From Streptomyces sp. H27-H1 (GTDB lineage: Bacteria > Actinomycetota > Actinomycetes > Streptomycetales > Streptomycetaceae), in NCBI RefSeq assembly GCF_026627445.1, contig NZ_JAPNLJ010000001.1, forward strand, positions 303,399 to 367,398: a DNA stretch of 64,000 nt. Reading direction: 5' to 3'. A model generated the notes under the pieces. That model was not told where the DNA came from, made no database searches, and saw only the letters and a list, made by a program, of their open reading frames with translations. Made by a program: the position numbers and the translations under genes. Below are positions 9,115 through 17,491 of this stretch, piece after piece (the stretch's first letter is position 1; every line of letters begins with the position of its first letter).

Positions 9115-10722
9115 GTGTCCGGAACCGGTTCGATCGCTGAAGTGGGCGCGCCTTCCGCGCGTTCCCGCGCTTTGGCCGTGCTGCGCGTGCGCAGCAGGGC
9201 GCTGGCCGTGGGGCTGCTGCCCGCCGCCGTCGCCGTGGTGCTGGTGAGTGCGCGGATGACGGGCCGCCTCGCCGGTGACCCCTGGCAGGCCGTGACCCTC
9301 GCCGTGTGCGCCGTCGCCGCCTTCGTCCTGCTCGTCGGCGGGATCTTCGCCGCCGTCGTCCTGCGGGCGAGCCCCGCCATGACCCCGACCGTGCCGCTGT
9401 CGGAGTCCGCCGCCCCCGACCTCTACCGGCTCGTGCGGGACCTGGCGGACCGGATGGACGTTCCGGCGCCCTCCGCGATAGCCCTGACCCCCGACTGCGA
9501 CAGCTGGCTGGAGGACCGCACCCACCCGGCACACCGCCGGGCCACCGGCCGCATAGCCGGTGGGGCCGCCGGAGCCGGCGGCCCGGAATCCGAGCCCGGG
9601 GCCGCCCCGGTGCTGGTGATCGGCTCGCCGTTCCTGTGGTGGATGAGGGTCGCGGAGCTACGGGCCGTCCTCGCGCCCGTCGTCGCCGGTACCGGCCCTT
9701 CCGCGCACCCGGACATAGCCGACGCGCGTGGATTCGTACGGGGCCTCGACGCCGCCGTGGACGTGGGCGGCCGGCGCTTCCTCGGCTGGATCGCCGCCCC
9801 CGCCCGGCTGCTGCTGCGGCTGTGCCGGGTGGACGCCGCCGAGATGGAACGCGGGGTCGCCGCCGCCGCCTCCGACCGTGCACAGGGTGTGGACTACGCG
9901 CTGCGCATCGCCGCCCAGGAGCAGGTCGGTCTGGCCTACGCGGGCTGGGACCGGCTGCTGACCCGCGTCGCACTGCCCGCCTGGCGGATGGGCCGCTGGC
10001 CCGCACACCTCGACGCGGGGGTCGTCTCCGCGCTGACCGAGCTGTCCCGCCGCGACCGGCTGGCCGACGGGTTCACCTCGAGGCTGGGCGAGCGCCCGGC
10101 GTGCGATCTGCTGGACCAGCCGGGAGCGGTGGACGAGGCCGCCTCGCTGCTGGCCGCGCGGTTGTTCCACGGAGGGCCGGCCGAGGCCGGGCCCGACTGG
10201 TCGCCGGTGGACTGGGCGGCCTATCCGGAGGAGGTCGTCGACCGCAAGTGGCGGACGGAGGCGGCCCGCCTGCTCGCCGCGCTGGACGCGCTGTCGGCGT
10301 CCTCGTCGCCCGCCGCCTCCACGGTGGAGCGGGTGCTGACCCACCTCACGGACGCCGACGCGGACGCTCTCGCGGGCCGGCTGAGCGGTGACCTGGCGCG
10401 GGAGGCCGTGCCCGTCGCGGCCGCCGCCGCGGGCCGCGGGGCCGACGCCCTGCCGCTGTTCCCGCTGGAGACCCCGCGCAGCGGGCGGGACCTGCTGGCG
10501 GACCACGTGCTGGCGCTGGTGTGCTGCGCGGCGGTCGACTCCGCGGGCGCTGAGCCCGGACTGGACTGGCTGGACGGGCCCGTCCTGCTGGTCGCCGGCG
10601 TACGGCGGGCGGATCTCGCCGGACGGGTGCTGTCGCTCGTGGAGGACGGGGACTCCGGGCCGCTCCGGGACTGGCTCGCGGAGGTCGGCGTACGCGCCGA
10701 GAAGCCGGTCCGCCTGGTGTAG
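9115..10722 (+). CDS. membrane protein with degenerate M48-peptidase-like architecture
   Basis: This 535-residue protein has two N-terminal membrane helices (about residues 30-50 and 60-86). These are followed by a segment resembling the M48 metallopeptidase layout: DLYRLVRDLADRMDVPAPSA, then VLVIGSPFL, then a helix reading VAELRAVLAPVVAG. The latter sits where active M48 enzymes have ELRAVLAHELGH-like sequence, but no HExxH is present, so catalysis is unlikely. A second hydrophobic segment (ALVCCAAVDSAG) lies near the C-terminus. It starts at GTG 9115. The gene is flanked by purD and a dimethylformamidase-like gene in the same orientation. The M48 relation is a pattern-based inference. Confidence 0.7.
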   Translation: MSGTGSIAEVGAPSARSRALAVLRVRSRALAVGLLPAAVAVVLVSARMTGRLAGDPWQAVTLAVCAVAAFVLLVGGIFAAVVLRASPAMTPTVPLSESAAPDLYRLVRDLADRMDVPAPSAIALTPDCDSWLEDRTHPAHRRATGRIAGGAAGAGGPESEPGAAPVLVIGSPFLWWMRVAELRAVLAPVVAGTGPSAHPDIADARGFVRGLDAAVDVGGRRFLGWIAAPARLLLRLCRVDAAEMERGVAAAASDRAQGVDYALRIAAQEQVGLAYAGWDRLLTRVALPAWRMGRWPAHLDAGVVSALTELSRRDRLADGFTSRLGERPACDLLDQPGAVDEAASLLAARLFHGGPAEAGPDWSPVDWAAYPEEVVDRKWRTEAARLLAALDALSASSSPAASTVERVLTHLTDADADALAGRLSGDLAREAVPVAAAAAGRGADALPLFPLETPRSGRDLLADHVLALVCCAAVDSAGAEPGLDWLDGPVLLVAGVRRADLAGRVLSLVEDGDSGPLRDWLAEVGVRAEKPVRLV

Positions 10723-10852
10723 CTCCCCGGGCCCGGGTGCACTACGGGATCCCCGATGAATTTTTCGCGACGAACGGTGACGGACTGCGTGCGTTATGTG
10801 ATGTGCTGGGACCGGTCGTGGCGTTCGGGGGAGCGAGGGAGGGGAGCACGGT

Positions 10853-12340
10853 ATGGGTGCGGAGCAGATCCGGCGTTGGGAGTCAGGTGCGCTCGCGCAC
10901 GCGGTGACCGATCCCTTCGGCCAGGGCCCCCTGCCGTGGTTCCGGGGGAGCGAGCTCTACTACGACGACAGCGGACAGGTCGTGCCCTGGTACGTGGACC
11001 CGGCGCTCACCACCGGACCGGGGCAGCAGGTCCCCCGGCCCAGGAGCAACGGCGGCCAGCGCACCGCCGACGACGTGCACCGGCAGATCAAGGGGTTCGC
11101 CTCCACCGGAGCCGTCGCGCCCGGTGAGGCCATCGACTTCCACATCACCGTGGATCCGCCCCAGCAGTTCTCCGTGGACGTCTACCGCATCGGGCACTAC
11201 GGCGGCGACGGCGCCTCCAAGATCACCACCAGCCCCCGGCTCTCGGGCATCGTCCAGCCCGCGCCCCTGACCGCCGACCGCACCGTCTCCTGCCACCACT
11301 GGTGGCTCTCCTGGCGGCTCCAGGTCCCCTCGTACTGGAGCGTCGGGGCGTACGTGGCGGTCCTGACGACCGCCGACGGGTACCGCTCCCACATCCCCTT
11401 CACGGTGCGCGACGACCACCCGGCCGATCTGCTGCTCCTGCTGCCGGACATCACCTGGCAGGCCTACAACCTCTACCCGGAGGACGGCAGAACGGGCGCG
11501 AGCCTCTACCACGCCTGGGACGAGGACGGCCGCCTGCTCGGCGAGCGCGACGCCGCCATCACCGTCTCCTTCGACCGCCCCTACGCCGGCGCGGGCCTGC
11601 CCCTGCACGTGGGCCACGCCTACGACTTCATCCGCTGGGCCGAGCGCTACGGCTACGACCTCGCCTACGCCGACGCCCGCGACCTGCACGCCGGCCGCAT
11701 CGACCCCACCCGCTACCGGGGCCTGGTCTTCCCCGGCCACGACGAGTACTGGTCCCGGCCCATGCGCCGCACCGTCGAGCGCGCCCGCGACCACGGCACC
11801 TCGCTCGTCTTCCTCTCCGCCAACACGATGTACTGGCAGGTCGAGCTCTCCCCCTCGCCCTCCGGAGTCGACGACCGGCTCCTGACCTGCCGAAAGCGCC
11901 GCGGTCCCGGCCGTCCCAGCCTCTGGCGCGAGGTCGACCGCCCGGAGCAGCAGCTGCTCGGCATCCAGTACGCGGGACGGGTCCCCGAGCCCGCGCCCCT
12001 CGTGGTGCGCAATGCCACGCACTGGCTCTGGGACTCCACCGGAGCCGTCGAGAACGACGAACTGCCCGGCCTGGTCGCGGGTGAGGCCGACCGGTACTTC
12101 CCGCGCACGCAGCTCCCCGAGCACCAGAGCCGGATCCTGCTCGCGCACTCCCCGTACGAGGACGGCGAGGGCCACCGCCGCCACCAGGAGACCTCCCTCT
12201 ACCGGGCCCCCAGCGGCGCGCTCGTCTTCGCGTCCGGAACCTTCGCCTGGTCCCCGGCCCTCGACCGCCCCGGGCATGTGGACGAGCGGGTCCAGCGGGC
12301 CACCGCCAATCTCCTCGACCGGATCTGCAAGCGGGACTGA
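10853..12340 (+). CDS. N,N-dimethylformamidase beta-subunit-like protein
   Basis: This 495-residue protein matches the family of the large subunit of N,N-dimethylformamidase, C-terminal domain. Conserved pieces are the IDFHITVDPPQQFSVDVYRIG jelly-roll-like segment, ITWQAYNLYPEDG, VSFDRPY, and the GLVFPGHDEYWSRPMRR box containing the His/Asp/Glu cluster associated with the mononuclear iron site in characterised enzymes. There is no signal peptide. Streptomyces carry such genes without the small subunit, so amide hydrolysis is only a family-based guess. ATG 10853 follows a purine-rich GGGAGGGGAG site. It is monocistronic, upstream of purC. Confidence 0.8.
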   Translation: MGAEQIRRWESGALAHAVTDPFGQGPLPWFRGSELYYDDSGQVVPWYVDPALTTGPGQQVPRPRSNGGQRTADDVHRQIKGFASTGAVAPGEAIDFHITVDPPQQFSVDVYRIGHYGGDGASKITTSPRLSGIVQPAPLTADRTVSCHHWWLSWRLQVPSYWSVGAYVAVLTTADGYRSHIPFTVRDDHPADLLLLLPDITWQAYNLYPEDGRTGASLYHAWDEDGRLLGERDAAITVSFDRPYAGAGLPLHVGHAYDFIRWAERYGYDLAYADARDLHAGRIDPTRYRGLVFPGHDEYWSRPMRRTVERARDHGTSLVFLSANTMYWQVELSPSPSGVDDRLLTCRKRRGPGRPSLWREVDRPEQQLLGIQYAGRVPEPAPLVVRNATHWLWDSTGAVENDELPGLVAGEADRYFPRTQLPEHQSRILLAHSPYEDGEGHRRHQETSLYRAPSGALVFASGTFAWSPALDRPGHVDERVQRATANLLDRICKRD

Positions 12341-12466
12341 CCCGGACCGGGCGGGGGCGCGGGCGCGGGAGCCAGAAGGGGAACCGGGCCCCGGACCCGT
12401 TGTCCGCGTTCGCGAACGGGTACGGGAGAATGGCCCTGCGCTCGTACAGAACCACAGGGAGACCCC

Positions 12467-13369
12467 GTGTCCGGATTCGTCGAAAAGCCCGAGCCGGTCC
12501 AGGTGCCCGGCCTCGTCCACCTCCACACCGGCAAGGTGCGCGACCTCTACCGCGACGAGGACGGCCGGCTGGTCATGGTCGCCAGCGACCGGATGTCCGC
12601 CTTCGACTGGGTGCTGCCCACCGAGATCCCGGACAAGGGCCGCGTGCTCACCAAGCTCTCGCTGTGGTGGTTCGACCAGCTCCAGGACCTCGTCCCGAAC
12701 CACGTGATCAGCGCCGAGCTGCCCGAAGGCGCCCCCGCCGACTGGGCGGGCCGCACGCTGATCTGCCAGAACCTCGACATGATCCCCGTCGAGTGCGTGG
12801 CCCGCGGCTACCTCACCGGTTCCGGCCTCGCCGAGTACGTACAGACCCGTACGGTCTGCGGACTCGGCCTCCCCGAGGGCCTCGTGGACGGCTCCGAGCT
12901 GCCCGCGCCGATCTTCACCCCGGCCGCCAAGGCCGCGGTCGGCGAGCACGACGAGAACGTCTCCTACGAGGAGGTCGCGCGCACCGCCGGCGCCGAGACG
13001 GCCGCTCTGCTGCGCCAGACCACCCTGGCCGTGTACGGCAGGGCCCGGGACATCGCCCGTGAGCGCGGCATCCTCCTGGCGGACACCAAGTTCGAGTTCG
13101 GCTTCGACAAGGACGGCAACCTGGTCGCCGCCGACGAGGTGCTCACCCCGGACTCCTCCCGGTTCTGGCCGGCCGACCTGTGGGAGCCGGGCCGCAGCCA
13201 GGCCTCCTTCGACAAGCAGTACGTCCGCGACTGGCTGAACTCCCCGGCCTCCGGCTGGGACCCCAAGGGCGAACTCCCGCCGCCGGCCCTCCCGCAGGAG
13301 GTCGTGGAGCAGACCCGCGCCAAGTACGTCGAGGCGTACGAGCGGCTCACCGGCCAGTCCTGGACCTGA
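12467..13369 (+). CDS. purC: SAICAR synthase
   Basis: PurC condenses CAIR with aspartate using ATP, a middle step of purine synthesis. At 300 residues it is the single-domain bacterial type. It shows the VHLHTGKVRDLYRDEDGRL nucleotide-binding start, the SDRMSAFDWVLPTEIPDKG signature (about residues 41-59), the VECVARGYLTGSG box and the DTKFEFGFD box. It starts at GTG 12467 with GGGAGA upstream. A -10-like GAGAAT lies at 12425-12430 within a CGGGAGAATGGCC block that recurs elsewhere in this window. Confidence 0.97.
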   Translation: MSGFVEKPEPVQVPGLVHLHTGKVRDLYRDEDGRLVMVASDRMSAFDWVLPTEIPDKGRVLTKLSLWWFDQLQDLVPNHVISAELPEGAPADWAGRTLICQNLDMIPVECVARGYLTGSGLAEYVQTRTVCGLGLPEGLVDGSELPAPIFTPAAKAAVGEHDENVSYEEVARTAGAETAALLRQTTLAVYGRARDIARERGILLADTKFEFGFDKDGNLVAADEVLTPDSSRFWPADLWEPGRSQASFDKQYVRDWLNSPASGWDPKGELPPPALPQEVVEQTRAKYVEAYERLTGQSWT

Positions 13370-13438
13370 GCCGGGAAGACACGGAGGGGCCCCGGAAACG
13401 GGGCCCCGACCGGGGCCCCCGCGCGGCCCCGGAAACGA

Positions 13439-13470
13439 AAGAAGCCCCGGTCCGAGGACCGGGGCTTCTT
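13439..13470. terminator. bidirectional terminator between purC and tRNA-Gly
   Basis: A 15-base-pair perfect stem (13439-13453 with 13456-13470) starts with AA on one side and ends in TT on the other. It serves purC from the left and the minus-strand tRNA-Gly from the right. Confidence 0.8.
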
Positions 13471-13478
13471 CACTGCTG

Positions 13479-13551
<73 letters not shown>

Positions 13552-13573
13552 ATGCGCCGTAGCGCGAGAACCA

Positions 13574-14185
13574 CTATACCCAACCTCGCTCCCGTGCGAG
13601 ACGCACTGCCGTGTGGCGGTTCTCGGCGCCCAGCTTGGAGGCCGCCGAGGACAGGTAGTTCCGTACCGTCCCCGGGGACAGTGCGGCCCGCTCCGCGATC
13701 TCCGCGATCGGTGCCCCGTCCCCCGCCAGTTCCAGCACCTCGGCCTCGCGGGCGGTCAGCGGGGAGTCGCCCGCGCTGATCGCGTCCGCCGCCAACTCGG
13801 GGTCCACGTAGCGGCCTCCCGCGTGCACGGTCCGGATCAGCTCGGCCAGCCGCTGCGCCGAGACGGTCTTCGGCGCGAAGGCCCGTACGCCCGCGGCGAG
13901 GGCCCGCTTCAGGTGCCCGGGCCGGCCGTGGCTGGTCACGATCATGGTCTTGCAGTCGGGGAGTTCGGCCCGCAGGGATGTGGCCACGCTCACACCGTCG
14001 GCCCCCGGCATCTGCAGGTCCAGCACGGCCACGTCCGGCCGGTGGGCCCGCGCCATCGCGAGTGCCTCCGGCCCCGAGGCCGCCTCCGCGACGACCAGCA
14101 GGTCGTCCTCCAGGCCCAGCAGCGCGGCGAGCGCGCCCCTGATCAGGTGCTCGTCGTCGGCCAGCAGTACGCGTACGGGGCTCAT
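13574..14185 (-). CDS. NarL/LuxR-family response regulator
   Basis: This 203-residue regulator has a receiver domain (acidic pocket LLADDEH, phospho-acceptor Asp in VAVLDLQMPG, Thr/Ser in IVTSHG, Lys in FAPKT) and a C-terminal LuxR-type helix-turn-helix (LTAREAEVLELAGDG to SPGTVRNYLSSAASKL). Its start overlaps the stop of the upstream histidine kinase by four bases (ATGA), so the pair is translationally coupled. Its targets are unknown; DesR-like systems with this domain layout respond to membrane or envelope cues. Confidence 0.93.
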   Translation of the reverse strand: MSPVRVLLADDEHLIRGALAALLGLEDDLLVVAEAASGPEALAMARAHRPDVAVLDLQMPGADGVSVATSLRAELPDCKTMIVTSHGRPGHLKRALAAGVRAFAPKTVSAQRLAELIRTVHAGGRYVDPELAADAISAGDSPLTAREAEVLELAGDGAPIAEIAERAALSPGTVRNYLSSAASKLGAENRHTAVRLARERGWV

Positions 14186-15426
14186 GCCCGCGCCTCCGGT
14201 TCTCGGATCGGCCCGGCCGCCTGGCCGGGAATCTGGGCCAGCAGCCGGAACCGGCCGCCGTCCACCGGGCCGGCCTCCAGCGTGCCGTCCAGCACGGCGA
14301 GCCGTTCCCGCAGGCCCGCGAGCCCCGAGCCCGGCGGGCCGGCCGGGGCCTTGGGGGCCCCGTCGTTCTCCACCACCAGCGTGAGCGTGCCCGAGGGCGC
14401 CGCCGTCAGCCGGATCACGCAGCTGCGGGCGTCGCCGTGCCGCAGTACGTTCGTCGTCGCCTCGCGCACCACCCAGCCGAGCGCCGACTGGGCCTCGGCG
14501 GGCAGTTCGCGGCCCGGTTCGTAATCGACCCGGCAGTCCATCCCGGCCGCGTGCAGCACCCCGCGCGCACCCTCGAGCTCCACCGCGAGGTTCGCCTCCC
14601 GGTAGCCGCGGACCACGTCGCGGACCTCCTTCTGGGACTCCCGGGCGATCCGCTGCACCTCGATCATCTGCTCCACGGCTTCGGGGCGTTCGCGCCGGGC
14701 CAGCTGGACGGCCAGCTCGCTCTTGAGGGCGATGACCGCGAGGTTGCGGCCCATCACGTCGTGCAGGTCCCGGCCGAACCGCAGCCGCTCCTCGGCCACC
14801 GCGAGCTGCGCCTGCACCTCGCGGGCCCGGTCCAGCTCGTACACGGTGTCGAGGAGCCAGCCGGAGAACCCGCAGGCCGCGCAGAGGAAAGCGCTGGTCA
14901 TCAGCACCCCGACGGCCAGGCCCGCGGACTCTCCGGCCGAGATGCCGAAGGCGAGGGAGGCCAGAGCGACGAAGGCGGCCGTGGCCGGGGCCACGTAGCG
15001 CATCTGCCGGATCCCGCGCAGGCACAGGACGAGCGTGCCGCTGGTGAAGCAGGTCATGCCGACGATGACGGTCGGGGTCACCGACGGCTCGCCGGTGAGG
15101 CCGGCCGCGCGCAGGGAGAGCACGCCCAGGCTGGCGGTGGCGGTCGCGGCGGTGACGCCGACCGCGAGGCGGACCGGGCGCTCGCGCAGGCCCAGGATCC
15201 AGTCGAGCGACCGGGAGGAGAGGAAGCCGACGAGTACGGAGTGCGCGCACACCGTCAGGAAGAGCGAGACCGCGACCGGCGCGGAGGTCTTTCCGGCCAT
15301 CGAGCCCAGCGCGGCCAGTCCGATCGACACGATCTCGATGACCACGAAGAAGTGGAACGACCAGCGCGTGTACAGCTCGACCTTCCCCGCGCTGCTGCGG
15401 TTCTTCCACCAGCCGCTGAGTTTCAT
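14182..15426 (-). CDS. DesK/NarX-type sensor histidine kinase, six membrane helices
   Basis: This 414-residue kinase has about six N-terminal membrane segments with almost no extracellular domain. These are followed by a HisKA_3 dimerisation helix with the phosphorylated His in RFGRDLHDVMGRNLAV and a HATPase domain with N-box VVREATTNVLRHG and G-box GSGLAGLRERL. Such intramembrane sensors perceive signals within the lipid bilayer. I chose the ATG at 15426 (MKLSGWW) because GAGG lies just upstream; an in-frame GTG at 15468 is possible. It forms an operon with the response regulator. The pair is bracketed by two near-identical tRNA-Gly genes. Confidence 0.92.
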   Translation of the reverse strand: MKLSGWWKNRSSAGKVELYTRWSFHFFVVIEIVSIGLAALGSMAGKTSAPVAVSLFLTVCAHSVLVGFLSSRSLDWILGLRERPVRLAVGVTAATATASLGVLSLRAAGLTGEPSVTPTVIVGMTCFTSGTLVLCLRGIRQMRYVAPATAAFVALASLAFGISAGESAGLAVGVLMTSAFLCAACGFSGWLLDTVYELDRAREVQAQLAVAEERLRFGRDLHDVMGRNLAVIALKSELAVQLARRERPEAVEQMIEVQRIARESQKEVRDVVRGYREANLAVELEGARGVLHAAGMDCRVDYEPGRELPAEAQSALGWVVREATTNVLRHGDARSCVIRLTAAPSGTLTLVVENDGAPKAPAGPPGSGLAGLRERLAVLDGTLEAGPVDGGRFRLLAQIPGQAAGPIREPEARA

Positions 15427-15540
15427 GACCTCAGTCTCGTGGGCTTCGGGCCGGAGGGGCCATGACACCTGTCATGGATCTCGGATATCCGGCCTGCGGT
15501 GATGTCGGCGGTGGTGTGTTTCGAGGGCATACGACAAAGA

Positions 15541-15559
15541 CCCCGGTCAATGACCGGGG
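15541..15559 (-). terminator. terminator of tRNA-Gly copy 2
   Basis: CCCCGGTCA pairs with TGACCGGGG around one base, and on the minus strand is followed by TCTTTGT. It closely resembles the hairpin following the first tRNA-Gly copy. Confidence 0.7.
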
Positions 15560-15572
15560 CCTTCATACGCTG

Positions 15573-15645
<73 letters not shown>

Positions 15646-15724
15646 ATGCTTCCCACGACAAAACTGCCGTGCGATGCGTGCATCACTCTACCTGATCCAC
15701 AACCGTGGTCGGTAAAGCGAGCAG

Positions 15725-15796
15725 AGCGGGTGACAGGGATCGCACACTGCGCCTTCCCCCTGGAAGGGGGATGTTCTGCTACTGAACTACACCCGC
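15725..15796 (-). tRNA. tRNA-Gly(TCC)
   Basis: The 72-nucleotide cloverleaf has acceptor GCGGGTG/CACCCGC and anticodon loop CTTCCAG (anticodon TCC). It lies 79 bases upstream of the second tRNA-Gly(GCC) on the same strand, so the two may be cotranscribed. Confidence 0.95.
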
Positions 15797-15882
15797 ACGA
15801 CTTCGGGGTCCGACCTGCGGCCTGGCCCCTTGGCGTGATCCACACACTAGCGGACCGAGTGGGGTGGATGGCAAATCGGCTC

Positions 15883-16200
15883 TCAGTGAGCCGCGTTGTA
15901 CTCCTCGTAGACCTTCTTGGGGATCCGCCCGCGCGGCGGTACGTCGAGCTGGTTGGAGCGGGCCCAGGCCCGGACGACCGCCGGGTCGGGGGCGATGGCG
16001 GTGTGCTTGAAGGCCTTCCCGGAGCGGGCCTGGCGGCGGCCGGCCGCCACGAACGGGGCCAGGCCCTTCCGCAGTTTCTTTGCGTTGGCCACATTGAGGT
16101 CGATCTCGTACGTCTTACCGTCCAGCCCGAAGACGACCGTTTCCGCTGCTTCTCCGCCGTCGATGTCGTCGGAGATCGTGACTACTACGCGCTGGGCCAC
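15883..16200 (-). CDS. lsr2: Lsr2-family nucleoid-associated protein
   Basis: Lsr2 is the actinobacterial functional analogue of H-NS: it oligomerises through an N-terminal beta-strand domain and binds AT-rich, often foreign, DNA through the minor groove. The 105-residue protein shows the N-terminal MAQRVVVTISDDIDG start, a Lys/Ala/Arg-rich linker, and the C-terminal helix-turn-helix region with VRAWARSNQ and the AT-hook-like RGRIPKKV loop. The GTG at 16200 is preceded by AAGGGA; an upstream extension of the frame is not conserved-looking. It is divergent from purSQL across a relatively AT-rich gap, which may allow autoregulation. Confidence 0.95.
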   Translation of the reverse strand: MAQRVVVTISDDIDGGEAAETVVFGLDGKTYEIDLNVANAKKLRKGLAPFVAAGRRQARSGKAFKHTAIAPDPAVVRAWARSNQLDVPPRGRIPKKVYEEYNAAH

Positions 16201-16562
16201 GGATATCGGTCCCTTCGTGCGACGCCGCTCCCCGCTGACGTGCGGGGACGAAGCGGTGATGTCGCCTGTGTGGATGTTTCGGAAGAATGCATCTTTCTGG
16301 CCCCACCATGCACCGCGAAAAAGCCAGTGCACCGGAGGAATCCTTTGTACCCCGATTCTCATTGCATTGCGAAGCCCAGTTAATTCTCTCCGCGTGTCTT
16401 GCCGCAATCCCGGACACATGGTTTTCCGGCGGATTTTGCGAAGCGTTGGTGAAGCCCAATCCGTCCGACGGTGACCCGCGCAGCGTATCTACCCGCGTAG
16501 AAATTTCGGCCGGGTACGCTGATGGAACCGCCTTCGCACCAACCACCTCATCGGGAGTGCCA
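16201..16562. promoter_or_regulatory. divergent lsr2 / purS intergenic region
   Basis: This 362-base gap has no coding signal. It is richer in A and T than its surroundings (for example around 16330-16440 and 16498-16510) and contains a CCCCGC/GCGGGG hairpin near 16231. It must hold the promoters of lsr2 (leftward) and of the purSQL operon (rightward). I could not assign the -35 and -10 boxes with confidence. Confidence 0.45.
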
Positions 16563-16808
16563 GTGGCACGCGTCGTAGTCGACGTCATGCTCAAGCCGGA
16601 GATCCTCGACCCCCAGGGCCAGGCGGTGCAGCGTGCACTGCCGCGCCTGGGCTTCGAAGGGGTCGCCGACGTCCGCCAGGGGAAGCGCTTCGAACTGGAG
16701 GTGGAGGGACCGGTCGACCAGGCCGCCCTCGACCGCATCCACAAGATGGCCGAAACCTTCCTCGCCAACACCGTCATCGAAGACTTCACCGTGAAGGTCG
16801 AGGCCTGA
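16563..16808 (+). CDS. purS: phosphoribosylformylglycinamidine synthase subunit PurS
   Basis: The 81-residue PurS subunit bridges PurL and PurQ in the three-part FGAM synthase of Gram-positive bacteria. It begins [19 protein letters not shown] and has the conserved [17 protein letters not shown] core. GTG 16563 is chosen because it gives the family N-terminus and follows GGGAG; the open frame upstream is not coding-like. Its stop lies two bases before purQ, so translation is probably coupled. Confidence 0.95.
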   Translation: MARVVVDVMLKPEILDPQGQAVQRALPRLGFEGVADVRQGKRFELEVEGPVDQAALDRIHKMAETFLANTVIEDFTVKVEA

Positions 16809-16810
16809 CG

Positions 16811-17491
16811 GTGACCACTCGCATCGGAGTCGTCACGTTCCCCGGAACGCTCGACGACCGTGACTCGCTGCGCGCCGTGCGCCTCGCGGGAGCCGAGCCC
16901 GTATCGCTCTGGCACCGCGACAAGGACCTGCACCAGGTCGACGCGGTCGTCCTCGCGGGCGGCTTCTCCTACGGGGACTACCTGCGCGCCGGAGCCATCT
17001 CCCGCTTCTCGCCGGTGATGGAGAGCATCATCGAGCAGGCCAAGGGCGGCATGCCCGTCCTCGGCATCTGCAACGGCTTCCAGATCCTCACCGAGGCCCA
17101 CCTGCTGCCGGGGGCGATGCTCCGCAACAACCACCTGCACTTCATCTGCCGCGACCAGAAGCTGCGCGTGGAGAACGCGGAGACCGCGTGGACCGGCGAC
17201 TACACCGCCGGCCAGGAGATCTCTGTACCGCTCAAGAACATGGACGGCCGCTACGTGGCCGACGAGCGGGTGCTCGACGAACTGGAGGCCGAAGGCCGAG
17301 TGGCCTTCCGGTACGTGGACGTGAACCCCAACGGCTCGCTGCGCGACATCGCGGGCATCACCAACGCCGCGGGCAACGTGGTCGGCCTCATGCCGCACCC
17401 CGAGCACGCGGTCGAGCCGCTGATCGGGACCGGCCGCACCGACGGCCTCCCGTTCTTCACGTCGGTCCTGAAGAAGCTGGTCAGCGCATGA
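16811..17491 (+). CDS. purQ: phosphoribosylformylglycinamidine synthase subunit PurQ (glutaminase)
   Basis: PurQ releases ammonia from glutamine for FGAM synthesis. The 226-residue class I amidotransferase has the nucleophilic Cys in [11 protein letters not shown] (about residue 87) and the His-x-Glu of the triad in [10 protein letters not shown] near the C-terminus. GTG 16811 follows purS by two bases and the stop overlaps the purL start by four (ATGA). Confidence 0.97.
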   Translation: MTTRIGVVTFPGTLDDRDSLRAVRLAGAEPVSLWHRDKDLHQVDAVVLAGGFSYGDYLRAGAISRFSPVMESIIEQAKGGMPVLGICNGFQILTEAHLLPGAMLRNNHLHFICRDQKLRVENAETAWTGDYTAGQEISVPLKNMDGRYVADERVLDELEAEGRVAFRYVDVNPNGSLRDIAGITNAAGNVVGLMPHPEHAVEPLIGTGRTDGLPFFTSVLKKLVSA

